Source of the DNA: Acidicapsa ligni
GTDB lineage: Bacteria > Acidobacteriota > Terriglobia > Terriglobales > Acidobacteriaceae
Assembly: GCF_025685655.1 (NCBI RefSeq)
Contig: NZ_JAGSYG010000003.1
Coordinates: forward strand, 248,001 to 312,000
Reading direction: 5' to 3'
Length of the DNA stretch: 64,000 nt
Shown here in pieces: positions 46,747 to 55,889 of the stretch. The translations under genes and the position numbers were made by a program. The first letter of the stretch is position 1. Every line of letters begins with the position of its first letter. Under the pieces are notes generated by a model. It worked only from the letters and a program-made list of their open reading frames with translations. It was not told the DNA's origin and did no database searches.

Positions 46747-48444
46747 CTATTCGTAGTAGCTGTCGGAATCTTCAGGATGTTTGAGATCCCACAACGGACG
46801 GCGGCTCTCGACGACTGGAGTTATGGCAAAGTTATATTCAGGCGGCGGCGAAGAGGTCGACCACTCAAGCGTCCAGGCATCCCATGGGTCGGGCCCAGCC
46901 AAAGGCCCTTTGAAATAAGACCAGATAAGATTCCATACAAAAATCAGTGTCGCGACAGCCTGGATCAGTGCACCGCTCGAAACGATCAGGTTCCAGACCA
47001 TCCAGCCGCGTTCGGCTTCATAGGTATAAATACGGCGAGGCATGCCAAGTATGCCGGGAATGTGCATGAAGTCGAAGGTGACATGAAAGCCAATCAGAAA
47101 CAGCCAGAAGTGCCACTTGCCAAGAGCCTCATTCGCCATGCGGCCGGTCATCTTTGGGTACCAGTAATAAAAGGCAGCGAAGAGCATGAAGAGAATGGCA
47201 CCCACAAGAACATAGTGAAAATGAGCAACAACAAAATACGAGCCGCTTAGCTGCCAATCGAATGGAGCGGCACCCACCATAACTCCCGTCAAACCGGCAA
47301 GCAGGAATTGAAACAGAAATCCAATTGCGAACAGCATCGGCGTCGTGAAATGAATCTTGCCTCCCCACAGAGTCGCAAGCCAATTGAATATTTTGATCCC
47401 GGTGGGAATTGCTACGGTGAGGGTCGCAAGCACGAAGAAAGTGTTGGCGCCAGCGCTCATGCCAACAGTGAACATATGATGCGCCCACACACTCAGGCTG
47501 ACGAAACCGATTCCGACAGAAGCCGCAACCATCGCGGGATAACCAAAAATAGCTTTACGCGAAAACACCGGGATAATCTCATTTGCAAATGCAAATGCCG
47601 GCATGATCAGGATGTACACTTCCGGATGGCCGAAGATCCAGAAGAAGTGCATCCACAACACCGCTGAGCCTCCTGCTTGAGTGTCGAAGAAGTGCGATCC
47701 CACGTAACGATCCAGCATGAGCATGATCTGCGCCGCTGTTAATGGACTGACAGTAACAAAGGCCATCATGGACATCACGGTGTACAGCCAGACAAGCAGC
47801 GGCATGCGCCCCAATGTCATTCCAGGGCAACGCATGGAGACAACCGTCGTCACGATATTGACTGCAGACCCGATGCTGCTGACGCCGCTCAGCAAGACGG
47901 CAAGCGTCCAATAATCGGTACTATGACCGGGCGAAAAAGGGCGAGCGGTTAGCGGAGCATAAGCCCACCAGCCAACATCGGGAGCACTACCTGCGCCCGA
48001 CAATCCATTCCCACCGACATAACTAAAGTAAAGCAGAACTCCGCCAAAGAAAGTACACCAGAAGCTGAAGGCATTGAGCCTCGGAAAGGCCATATCGCGA
48101 GCGCCAATCATAAGCGGGATGAGATAGTTGCCGAATCCAAACAAGATCGACATACCGACGAAGAAGACCATCGTCGTGCCATGCATTGTAAAAAGGCGAT
48201 TGAATGCTTGAGGCGAAACGAAGGTGTTGTTGGGAATCGCTAGCTGGATGCGCATCACAAGGGCTTCAATGCCAGCGATCACAAGAAATAGGAGCGAGCT
48301 GCCAATGTACATCAGACCGATTTTTTTGTGATCGACTGTGGTCACCCAATTGTGCAGCACCTGGAGCGCCGAATTGCGAAGCGCGATCTCTTCAGCCTCC
48401 ACGAGCGTTCCATCCATCGAGGTATGTGTTGACATTGGATTCAC
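46747..48444 (-). CDS. ctaD: Cytochrome c oxidase subunit I
   Basis: The haem-copper catalytic subunit. The haem ligand is in T-M-H-G-T-T, the Cu-B/Tyr motif in G-H-P-E-V-Y, and the second pair in W-A-H-H-M-F; the final low-spin/high-spin His pair is in V-V-A-H-F-H-Y. The Glu of G-H-P-E-V places it in the A1 subtype. At 565 residues it lacks a fused subunit III. It is coupled to subunit II (15 bp apart). Confidence 0.97.
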   Translation of the reverse strand: MNPMSTHTSMDGTLVEAEEIALRNSALQVLHNWVTTVDHKKIGLMYIGSSLLFLVIAGIEALVMRIQLAIPNNTFVSPQAFNRLFTMHGTTMVFFVGMSILFGFGNYLIPLMIGARDMAFPRLNAFSFWCTFFGGVLLYFSYVGGNGLSGAGSAPDVGWWAYAPLTARPFSPGHSTDYWTLAVLLSGVSSIGSAVNIVTTVVSMRCPGMTLGRMPLLVWLYTVMSMMAFVTVSPLTAAQIMLMLDRYVGSHFFDTQAGGSAVLWMHFFWIFGHPEVYILIMPAFAFANEIIPVFSRKAIFGYPAMVAASVGIGFVSLSVWAHHMFTVGMSAGANTFFVLATLTVAIPTGIKIFNWLATLWGGKIHFTTPMLFAIGFLFQFLLAGLTGVMVGAAPFDWQLSGSYFVVAHFHYVLVGAILFMLFAAFYYWYPKMTGRMANEALGKWHFWLFLIGFHVTFDFMHIPGILGMPRRIYTYEAERGWMVWNLIVSSGALIQAVATLIFVWNLIWSYFKGPLAGPDPWDAWTLEWSTSSPPPEYNFAITPVVESRRPLWDLKHPEDSDSYYE

Positions 48445-48458
48445 TTCCTTTCGATTTA

Positions 48459-49466
48459 TTACTTGAGCGTTAAGAGGTACGCAGTCACGGCATCAAGGTC
48501 GTGTTCGTTCAGGTGCATCGGAGGCATAAGTGCCCCCGGCTTGAAATGCGCGGGGTTATCGACGAACAGCCTCAGGTTGGCAGGTGTATTCAGAACCGCT
48601 CCCGAGCCGATTGTGTCGCGGCTTGCGACATGGGTGAGGTCGGGGCCAAACCTACCCGTCGCCACCGTGCCCGCTACTGTATGGCAACTTATGCATGCGT
48701 TGTGTTGAAACACGGCTTCGCCTTCGACTGTATTGGGATCTTCCTTAACGGGATCGCGCTGGCGTTTAACCCAGTTAGAAAATTCCTCGGGCGAATCTGC
48801 GTACACACGGAGAAGCATCTTCGCGTGTTGCGCACCACAGAACTGCGCACACTGCCCCAGGTACAAGCCTGCAGTAGGAGGATCAATCCACATAATGTTG
48901 ACGCGGTTGGGAATGAGATCCGTCTTACCGGCCAGTCGTGGTATCCAGAAACTGTGATCTGTATCTGCCGATGATAAGGTCAGATAAGTGGGTGTAGGAT
49001 GCCTGGGATCACTCACAGGAACATGTAACTCGTTGGCAGTCACAATGCCGAGTTTGGGATAGCGGTATTCCCACCAGAATTGATGTCCAATTACGATGAC
49101 ATCTAATGCGGCAGTGGGTTTCGCGGCTTGCTGCGTGGAATAAATTACCCTTGCACTCGATAAGACAAGCATCGCCACAATGAGGACCGGTATCACCGTC
49201 CACGAAAGCTCAATCTGGTTGCTGCCATAGATTTGAGCTGGCTCCTCTCCAGCTTTCACGTCATGCCGCCGGTGACGATAGCGGATGATCGCATAGGCAA
49301 GTAGACCTCCTACGATCACAAACACGCAGAGTGCAACACCAAGCACGAGCATTGATAGGCCGAAGATCGAGTGCGCTGGAGTTCCCGCTGGAGAGAATAT
49401 GCTCGTCGGTCCATGAACAACATCCGGTGCGAACAAGACCGCGATGGAATGCTGCGTGTTAGCCAT
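48459..49466 (-). CDS. ctaC: Cytochrome c oxidase subunit II with fused cytochrome c
   Basis: A 335-residue subunit. Two N-terminal helices precede the Cu-A domain (C-A-Q-F-C-G-A-Q-H-A-K-M with the binuclear Cys, His and Met ligands). A C-terminal cytochrome c domain (C-I-S-C-H, Met in L-M-P-P-M-H) marks a caa3-type oxidase. It is the first gene of the minus-strand respiratory operon that runs down to ctaG at 41455. Confidence 0.95.
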   Translation of the reverse strand: MANTQHSIAVLFAPDVVHGPTSIFSPAGTPAHSIFGLSMLVLGVALCVFVIVGGLLAYAIIRYRHRRHDVKAGEEPAQIYGSNQIELSWTVIPVLIVAMLVLSSARVIYSTQQAAKPTAALDVIVIGHQFWWEYRYPKLGIVTANELHVPVSDPRHPTPTYLTLSSADTDHSFWIPRLAGKTDLIPNRVNIMWIDPPTAGLYLGQCAQFCGAQHAKMLLRVYADSPEEFSNWVKRQRDPVKEDPNTVEGEAVFQHNACISCHTVAGTVATGRFGPDLTHVASRDTIGSGAVLNTPANLRLFVDNPAHFKPGALMPPMHLNEHDLDAVTAYLLTLK

Positions 49467-50143
49467 ACGCTGGAATCCTCCAAATCAAGCACGATTCCAG
49501 CCGTGACCTTCGTCGACTTGAATCTAGCCTCATTGTGGAGGGGAGAACCATGAAGAAGAAGCGCCGAACGATCTGATTATCCGTAGTCCATTCGAGCGGT
49601 CACGCAGGTTGATTATGGGCAGGCACATAATCGCGACCATGCGTAAAGAGCTATCAGTCTTCCAGCTCCAAAACGCCCCTCTTAGCGAAATCTTGTTGTC
49701 CTGACCATCGAAAGGGCATGTCATGGATTTAAGCGAAACGAAATCTTCAACGTTGACATCCATTCACCAGCAATACTCAAAAGGACACCGTGAAAATTTT
49801 GTTTTTTGTCTATGCTTGAGCGCAACATCGTTAGCGGCTCAGGACGTCAGAGTGGCGCCCTTACTCTCGTATTTTGCGTGAAGGACAAGGGCACACCGAT
49901 TGTCATCCCAGGGCAGTAAACCTTTTAGCAATCGGCCCGCACTGCACAGCTCGATTGCTACGAGCAAAATACCCTTCGCCTGCAACAACATTGAATGTTC
50001 GATATGGCGTATCGATGCAGCCTTAATCTTCTTCGCAATGCTATAGGACGATGGCGCACTAAGCAGATAGAGGGAGCTGAATACCACTCGAATAGGGCTA
50101 TTCCTGGAAACCCTTCGATGCGACACTCACGGAGAGGATAACC
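49467..50143. other. Long intergenic region between oxidase operon and sigma factor gene
   Basis: 677 bp with no convincing gene. Two minus-strand frames of 77 and 95 codons (49530-49763 and 49839-50126) exist but match nothing I know and lack clear ribosome-binding sites. It should hold the promoter of the large respiratory operon and that of the ECF sigma gene, but I cannot place them. Confidence 0.4.
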
Positions 50144-50764
50144 ATGACTCATACCGCCTTCGCATGTGAGGAATCGCATTCCAACCAGGTGCAACTAAGC
50201 TCAAGTTTGGTATGTGCAGCTCAATCTGGATCGGCCGTTGCTTTTTCAGAACTCCACAGTCTGTACGAACGGCGAATCTACAGGACAATTCTCTCCATCA
50301 CTCAGAATAAAGAAGACGCGGAAGATGCGATGCAAGATGCATTCTTGAGAGCGTATCTGGCAATAAAGGGATTTGAAGGTAGAGCCAATTTTTACTCGTG
50401 GCTGACCAGAATCGCCATCAACTCCGCTCTTATGGTCTTACGCAAGCGCCGCGTCCGTGCTGCCTTTATCCTCGACCTTCCGTATGACTCTCAGGAAGAA
50501 GAGATTCCCTTCGACTTCAAAGATACCTCGCCTACTCCAGAACAGAGTTATCGCAATAAACAGGAACATCTCAGGCTTACGAAGGCGATTGAAAGGCTTG
50601 GCCCTCGACTACGCGTGGTCGTCGAGGAGCACTTGAGGCAGGATGGATCGTTGAGAGAGGTTGCACGCACGCTTGATCTCTCCGAAGCTGCTGTGAAATC
50701 CAGGCTATATCGTGCGCGCAGACGACTTGCCTTGACCAGCACACGTATGCCGCGCTTCGTGTAG
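50144..50764 (+). CDS. ECF-type RNA polymerase sigma factor
   Basis: A 206-residue sigma-70 family protein of the ECF group. Region 2 is residues 30-95 or so (E-D-A-E-D-A-M-Q-D-A-F-L-R-A-Y, F-Y-S-W-L-T-R-I-A-I-N). Region 4 is near the C-terminus (L-R-E-V-A-R-T-L-D-L-S-E-A-A-V-K-S-R-L-Y-R-A-R-R). No anti-sigma gene follows, so it may be controlled by its own expression or a distant partner. GGAGAGG precedes the ATG. Confidence 0.93.
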   Translation: MTHTAFACEESHSNQVQLSSSLVCAAQSGSAVAFSELHSLYERRIYRTILSITQNKEDAEDAMQDAFLRAYLAIKGFEGRANFYSWLTRIAINSALMVLRKRRVRAAFILDLPYDSQEEEIPFDFKDTSPTPEQSYRNKQEHLRLTKAIERLGPRLRVVVEEHLRQDGSLREVARTLDLSEAAVKSRLYRARRRLALTSTRMPRFV

Positions 50765-51016
50765 TGCGTCTTGAACTTGCTCTGGAACCATGTATATCAT
50801 CGCTCTGTCTGCCACAGAGCAGCAGCGTTGGCGCTCGACATCTTCAAAAGCATTTAAGGCCGACGAGCTGCACAGCCCTCATCACAAAGCGTCTGCCTGT
50901 CTCACCATGCACAGATCGCTCTATTACCCGTCGAAAGTATCGTCGATAATGAATCCTTCGAGGCTTGTAACTGTTGCTGAAACGGCATACCTTACGTTAG
51001 AAATGAGCGTGGATGC

Positions 51017-51493
51017 ATGACCATTCAGAAGATTACCGATTGGGCTCAGACTGACAAGCTCACGATACTGGCAGTACGCCTGGCTTTGGGAACAGGATTT
51101 CTCTCGGCTGTAGTCGATCGCTTTGGAGGTTGGGGTTCATACGGGGCGAGGCAGGTATCCTGGGGAGACTTTGCGCACTTTGTAGTCTACTGTGGATCGG
51201 TGAACGGTTTCCTTCCGAAGCTGCTCATAGCTCCAACGGCGTGGATTGCGACTATCGCCGAAATCCTTCTCGGTATCGCTCTTGTTCTTGGGTTTTATAC
51301 CCGATGGGCGGCGATACTTAGCGGGCTTCTTCTGGGTGCTTTCGCACTGGCGATGTCATTCTCTTTGGGAATCAAGGCGCCTCTCAACTACTCAGTATTT
51401 ACAGCCTCAGCGGCAGCCTTTCTTCTTGCAAATGTCTGCAGAACGCGCGAGTCATCGGATCGAAAAAGTTTAGCGCGAACCCATCTCGACTGA
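51017..51493 (+). CDS. DoxX-family membrane protein
   Basis: A 158-residue protein with four membrane helices in the DoxX pattern: A-V-R-L-A-L-G-T-G-F-L, a polar loop with G-G-W-G, A-E-I-L-L-G-I-A-L-V-L-G and R-W-A-A-I-L-S-G. DoxX proteins are linked to redox homeostasis or quinone-related functions, but no precise reaction is established. It stands 250 bp after the sigma gene and may be one of its targets (inference). Confidence 0.85.
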   Translation: MTIQKITDWAQTDKLTILAVRLALGTGFLSAVVDRFGGWGSYGARQVSWGDFAHFVVYCGSVNGFLPKLLIAPTAWIATIAEILLGIALVLGFYTRWAAILSGLLLGAFALAMSFSLGIKAPLNYSVFTASAAAFLLANVCRTRESSDRKSLARTHLD

Positions 51494-51650
51494 AGGTGGA
51501 ATGCAACCGAAACGGACCGGGGAGCAGACGAGATGCCCGTGAAGCAACCAACTCATGCCAGAGCACCATGAAGCTCAATAATACGCATCCTCTTATCGCC
51601 AATCGAACCATCTATCGAACGCCGTATCAACCCTGAAACAGGAGGTCATC

Positions 51651-52598
51651 ATGAAGGTTTTTGTAGCGGGCGCGAGTGGCGCAATCGGAGTTCCACTCAT
51701 TACAGAGTTGATAGGAAGTGGTCATGAAGTAACAGGAATGACCCGATCGCAAGATCAGGCAATCAAACTATCCAAACTTGGCGCCAAGGTCGCCATCGTC
51801 GATGCATTCGATGCAAAGGCTGTTGCAGATGCGATAAAAATCGCGCAGCCTGAAGTCGTCATCGACGAGTTAACTTCCCTGCCAAAGGATCCGGCAGACT
51901 ACGGGAGCGCATTCGAAGGCGATCGTAAACTTCGACTGGAAGGTGGAACTATTCTTCACCAGGCAGCTATGACCGCTGGCGTTCGGCGATACATTCAACA
52001 ATCCAGTGGCTACTTTCTCCAGACGTCCGGTGGCTTGGCGGATGAGGCTGCTGATCTGACGTTGGACGCAAGCCCCGGGATCGCAGGGGCAGCCAGAGTG
52101 TACTTTGAAGTAGAAGAACGACTCGCGCGATCGGGGAACATAGAAGGGGTTGCGCTTCGTTATGGCATTTTTTATGGCCCGAACACCTGGTACTCACCCG
52201 ACGGTGCGGCGGCCGATCACGCCAGGCGCCAGGAACTACCTATAATCGGCGAGGGCGACGGAGTCTGGTCATTTATACATATTCACGATGCGGCAACCGC
52301 CACCGTCGCCGCCATGACGAGTCCGGCCGGAGTCTATAACATCGTTGACGACGATCCCTCCAGCGTGCGCGATTGGCTGCCTGCATTCGCACGAAGCGTA
52401 GGAGCTCCACCGCCTCCTCAGTTCAGTGTGGAAGAAGCAACTAAGGTGGCCGGAGAGGATGCGGTCTACTACGGTACGAAGTTGCGAGGCGCTTCCAATG
52501 CTAAAGCTCGGAAGATCTTGAACTTCATACCGCGACGTCTGGAATGGTTTTCTGAAATTTCACCGCAATCGCAAGAGCAGGCTTCTTCACTACGCTGA
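51651..52598 (+). CDS. NAD-dependent epimerase/dehydratase-like (SDR)
   Basis: A 315-residue extended short-chain dehydrogenase. The nucleotide motif V-A-G-A-S-G-A-I-G is at the N-terminus. The usual Y-x-x-x-K triad is replaced around residue 155 by V-Y-F-E-V-E, so the catalytic Lys is not evident and the reaction is uncertain. The later L-R-Y-G-I-F-Y-G-P-N and W-S-F-I-H-I-H-D match the family. AGGAGG precedes the ATG. Confidence 0.87.
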   Translation: MKVFVAGASGAIGVPLITELIGSGHEVTGMTRSQDQAIKLSKLGAKVAIVDAFDAKAVADAIKIAQPEVVIDELTSLPKDPADYGSAFEGDRKLRLEGGTILHQAAMTAGVRRYIQQSSGYFLQTSGGLADEAADLTLDASPGIAGAARVYFEVEERLARSGNIEGVALRYGIFYGPNTWYSPDGAAADHARRQELPIIGEGDGVWSFIHIHDAATATVAAMTSPAGVYNIVDDDPSSVRDWLPAFARSVGAPPPPQFSVEEATKVAGEDAVYYGTKLRGASNAKARKILNFIPRRLEWFSEISPQSQEQASSLR

Positions 52599-52688
52599 TT
52601 TAACCTCGCCATTGGATGCGGCTCCTTCTCTTGCTAAAGCCGCATCCATACATGAAGAAATCATCGACTATTTAATCGAGAAGCAATA

Positions 52689-53621
52689 TCAATCCGGCAA
52701 CACAGATACAACAACCTTCCCAATCCCACGCTTCTCCGTAATTTGTCCGTCGAAGGCAGCCGGTCCCTCTTCGAACGGTACTACAGCATTGACCATGGCC
52801 ATGAGGCTACCCGAGTCCAGTAGTCGCGCAATTTCCACGAGTTGATCGCTTTTTGTTTCGACGATGAAGAACGCGTTCTTAGTCCGCAGATCTCCCGTTC
52901 CTTCGCTCTCCGTTGCAATCGTGACCATACGTCCGGAGTCCTTAAGCAATGACCATGATTTCGCCAGTGTCTCTCCGCCCACCGTGTCGAAGATGACGTC
53001 GAATTCCTGAGACCTTCCTTCAAACGGAGACGCACTGTAGTCAAGCGCCTCATCGGCACCGAGTTGACGTACAAATTGAAGGTTGAGAGATGAGACTGTT
53101 GAGGAAACAACAGCTCCGCGAGCATGGGCCAGTTGGACACCGAAAAGCCCTACGCCTCCAGTTCCGCCAAGCACCAGGATCTTCTCGCCGGACTTCAGCT
53201 TTGCATGATCGAAAAGCGCCTGCCATGCAGTAAGAGCACTTATCGGGACAGATGCTGCCATAGCGTGCGTGAGAGTTCGCGGCTTGGGCGCAATGTTTGC
53301 CGGTTCGGTGAGACAGTATTCCGCCGCGCCCCCATCCGCAAACCAATCATTCATCCCATAGATCTCGTCTCCTATTGAGATCCCCACTACGGCCGCGCCG
53401 ACGTCGGTAATTACACCCGAAAACTCATGACCCGGAATAGCGTGTTCCCTTCTCGCACCGCTCTTCGTGTGGGATGTTGTATACCACTGCATCTCAGACG
53501 GCGTAACACCTACGCCATGTACGCGAACTAAAACCTCGTTATTTGCGGGGATAGGTCGAGGAACGTCCAATTCTATCAATGCGGATACGCCTTCAAATGT
53601 GTGAAGTTGAATAGCCTTCAT
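52689..53621 (-). CDS. Zinc-independent MDR oxidoreductase (quinone-reductase-like)
   Basis: A 310-residue enzyme. The N-terminal GroES-like part (V-R-V-H-G-V-G-V-T-P-S-E, P-G-H-E-F-S-G) and the NADPH-binding V-L-G-G-T-G-G-V-G-L-F are typical of quinone oxidoreductases and lack zinc ligands. ATG 53621 has GGAGG 6-7 bp upstream. It is the last gene of the operon that begins with the TolC-like gene, 16 bp after the kinase-like gene. Confidence 0.9.
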   Translation of the reverse strand: MKAIQLHTFEGVSALIELDVPRPIPANNEVLVRVHGVGVTPSEMQWYTTSHTKSGARREHAIPGHEFSGVITDVGAAVVGISIGDEIYGMNDWFADGGAAEYCLTEPANIAPKPRTLTHAMAASVPISALTAWQALFDHAKLKSGEKILVLGGTGGVGLFGVQLAHARGAVVSSTVSSLNLQFVRQLGADEALDYSASPFEGRSQEFDVIFDTVGGETLAKSWSLLKDSGRMVTIATESEGTGDLRTKNAFFIVETKSDQLVEIARLLDSGSLMAMVNAVVPFEEGPAAFDGQITEKRGIGKVVVSVLPD

Positions 53622-53637
53622 GACAAAACCTCCGATG

Positions 53638-54276
53638 TTAAGATTTCCGCGGAGCAGCGCGCTCGAACTGTTGAATACACTCAACTAGCATAGTGGCCGT
53701 ACAAGACTCGCCCATCTCAGTATTGAACATGACATCGTAGAGGTGGGGTTCCGGCCATTTCAATCCGAGATATTGACGGACGAATGCAGCTCGCGCCTTG
53801 TCCGTGGTGTCGATCTGTTCGATGGCCTTGTCCTGAGTTACGCCACGAGCGATCATCCTGCGAATCTTATAATCCCTCGATGCATAAAGAAACACATGAA
53901 ATACATCCTTTCGATTGCGCAGAAAATATTGCGAACCTCTACCGACAATTACCGACGGACCGCTGGAATGGGCCGTGTTGACCGTTGTTTCTGATACAGC
54001 AGCGATGCGGCGCGCATCGAGCAGGTGCAATCGTTGAGTTGGCTGCAAGCCACCCTCAAACCCGCCTCGAAGAAAGTCCTGGAAAAGCCTGTATACGAGA
54101 GGATCCGTTCGCCACTCTCTCCGCTCGACGGCCTCCGGCGTACTTTCAGTCAGTCGCGCGATCTCCTGTGTCAACCGTTCGTCCCACAGACTCCATCCAA
54201 GGCGACTGGCGACCGAACTGGCAATCTCGGACGCTCCGCAGCCGAATTCGCGCTCAATTGTGATGGCATGAACCAT
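53638..54276 (-). CDS. Cytidylate-kinase-like protein
   Basis: A 212-residue P-loop protein matching the cytidylate_kin2-like family: I-T-I-E-R-E-F-G-C-G-A-S-E-I-A at the N-terminus (a modified P-loop: G-C-G-A-S instead of G-S-G-G-S), D-E-R-L-T-Q-E-I, V-I-V-G-R-G-S-Q-Y and a C-terminal Y-D-V-M-F-N-T-E. Its substrate is unknown. It sits 11 bp after the EmrB-like pump, an unexpected neighbour. Confidence 0.82.
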   Translation of the reverse strand: MVHAITIEREFGCGASEIASSVASRLGWSLWDERLTQEIARLTESTPEAVERREWRTDPLVYRLFQDFLRGGFEGGLQPTQRLHLLDARRIAAVSETTVNTAHSSGPSVIVGRGSQYFLRNRKDVFHVFLYASRDYKIRRMIARGVTQDKAIEQIDTTDKARAAFVRQYLGLKWPEPHLYDVMFNTEMGESCTATMLVECIQQFERAAPRKS

Positions 54277-54287
54277 TGTGTTTGTCC

Positions 54288-55889
54288 TCAGCCGACTGCT
54301 ATATCTCCGCCTGCTCCTGGATCATTCTTCTTCAAGAAAAACGCAAGAATAAACATGATGGAGCAGAGCACACCCAACACCCAAAAGATGTCCATGTAGG
54401 ACAGTGCGCCGCCCTGTCGATGCACCGATTCGTACAATCTGGCGATTGCCTGGTCGCGCGCATCCCCGGCACGAAGCCCGGAGTGCGCGATTTTTGAGCC
54501 CAGTGCATGGAGTGACGAACGATAAGCAGGGGAATCTGGAGTAATGTGTCCGACTAGGATTTGCTGGTGATATTGAGCCCGTCGCACGATCATCGTGGTC
54601 ACAACGGAGGTCCCGATACTGCCCCCGATATTGCGCATGAAATTGATGATGCCCGAGACGCTATTACCCTTCTCAGGTGGAACTCCGATATAACCCGCTG
54701 CGGTGATAGGAACGAATAGGAACCCAATCCCTATAACTTGTGCAACGCGCAGCCACATCGCGAACTTGAAGCTGATGAACAAATCAATCTGGTTCGCGCA
54801 ATAGAACAGTCCAATAGCAAGACACAGCCATCCCGTCGCGATCAACCATCTGGCTTGAATCTTGGATGTGAGCCGCCCGACAACGGGCATCATCACGAGC
54901 AGGATAACTCCACCGCCGGACAAGACGAGGCCCGCAAGTTCGGCTGTGTAACCCATGAGCGATTGCAGAAACTCTGGAATCAGGACCAGAGTGCTGAACA
55001 GCATGAAGCCCATCATGAACATCATTAAGTTAGCTGCCGCGAAGTTGAAGCTCTTGAACATGCGGACATCGATAATCGGCTCCTTGCGGAACCATTCCCA
55101 GATGACCAGGGAGATGAGGCAAACCGTCGCAGTTATCGCCAACGTCGTGATGAACGGCGAGCCGAACCAATCGTCTTCCTGACCTTTGTCCAGAACTATC
55201 TGCAGCGAACCCACACCAAGCGCCAGGAAAGATATTCCGATGTAGTCTACCCGGATGCCCCCACTCTTCAAGCGATGAAGAAATGGCGGATCTTCGACCA
55301 GTGTGTGAGTCAAATAGAGAGCGAGAAGGACCACCGGGAGGGTGATGAAAAATATCCAGCGCCAGGAATAGTTATCCGTAATCCAGCCTCCCAGCATCGG
55401 TCCGACTGTAGGAGCGAGAACCGCAGTAATGCCATAGACAGCAAATGCGGACCCGCGCTGCTCTGGAGGAAATGAATCATTGAGAATGGCTTGTGCCATG
55501 GGTTGCAGCCCACCGCCGCCGATGCCTTGCACAGCTCGAAACAGCAGCAATACCGGCAGGCTGGGCGCTAAGCCGCAAAGCAGTGAACTCACGGTGAAGA
55601 TAGCCAGCGAAATCATGAAATAGCGTTTGCGGCCGATCATCTCCGCAAGCCAGCCGCTGATAGGCAGGATGATCGCGTTCGCAGCGAGATACGAGGTGAG
55701 CACCCAGGTGCTGTCATCGTAGCTGGCTCCCAGGTCTCCCGCGATGTAAGGCAACGCAACGTTGGCAACGCTTGTATCCAGCACCTCGATGAACGCCGCC
55801 ATCGAAACAGTCGCGGCAATCGCCCAGGGATTGATCTTAGGCCGCCATATGGCCTGTCCTGACGGAAGAGCCAGCGATGTGGCACTCAT
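54288..55889 (-). CDS. MFS multidrug exporter, EmrB/QacA (DHA2) type
   Basis: A 533-residue, 14-helix MFS exporter. Motif A-like W-L-A-E-M-I-G-R-K-R-Y follows helix 2, and the DHA2 motif C appears as A-V-L-A-P-T-V-G-P-M-L-G-G-W. It would pump drugs or toxic organics with the adaptor EmrA-like protein and the TolC-like channel. The start overlaps the EmrA-like stop by 4 bp. Confidence 0.92.
   Translation of the reverse strand: MSATSLALPSGQAIWRPKINPWAIAATVSMAAFIEVLDTSVANVALPYIAGDLGASYDDSTWVLTSYLAANAIILPISGWLAEMIGRKRYFMISLAIFTVSSLLCGLAPSLPVLLLFRAVQGIGGGGLQPMAQAILNDSFPPEQRGSAFAVYGITAVLAPTVGPMLGGWITDNYSWRWIFFITLPVVLLALYLTHTLVEDPPFLHRLKSGGIRVDYIGISFLALGVGSLQIVLDKGQEDDWFGSPFITTLAITATVCLISLVIWEWFRKEPIIDVRMFKSFNFAAANLMMFMMGFMLFSTLVLIPEFLQSLMGYTAELAGLVLSGGGVILLVMMPVVGRLTSKIQARWLIATGWLCLAIGLFYCANQIDLFISFKFAMWLRVAQVIGIGFLFVPITAAGYIGVPPEKGNSVSGIINFMRNIGGSIGTSVVTTMIVRRAQYHQQILVGHITPDSPAYRSSLHALGSKIAHSGLRAGDARDQAIARLYESVHRQGGALSYMDIFWVLGVLCSIMFILAFFLKKNDPGAGGDIAVG

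Noticed and set aside
49839..50126. 95-codon minus-strand frame upstream of the sigma gene
   Set aside because: No ribosome-binding site or family resemblance; possible decayed gene but not supportable.
50790..51020. 76-codon frame ending with a 4-bp overlap on the DoxX start
   Set aside because: The overlap is suggestive, but the sequence is not protein-like and has no clear ribosome-binding site.
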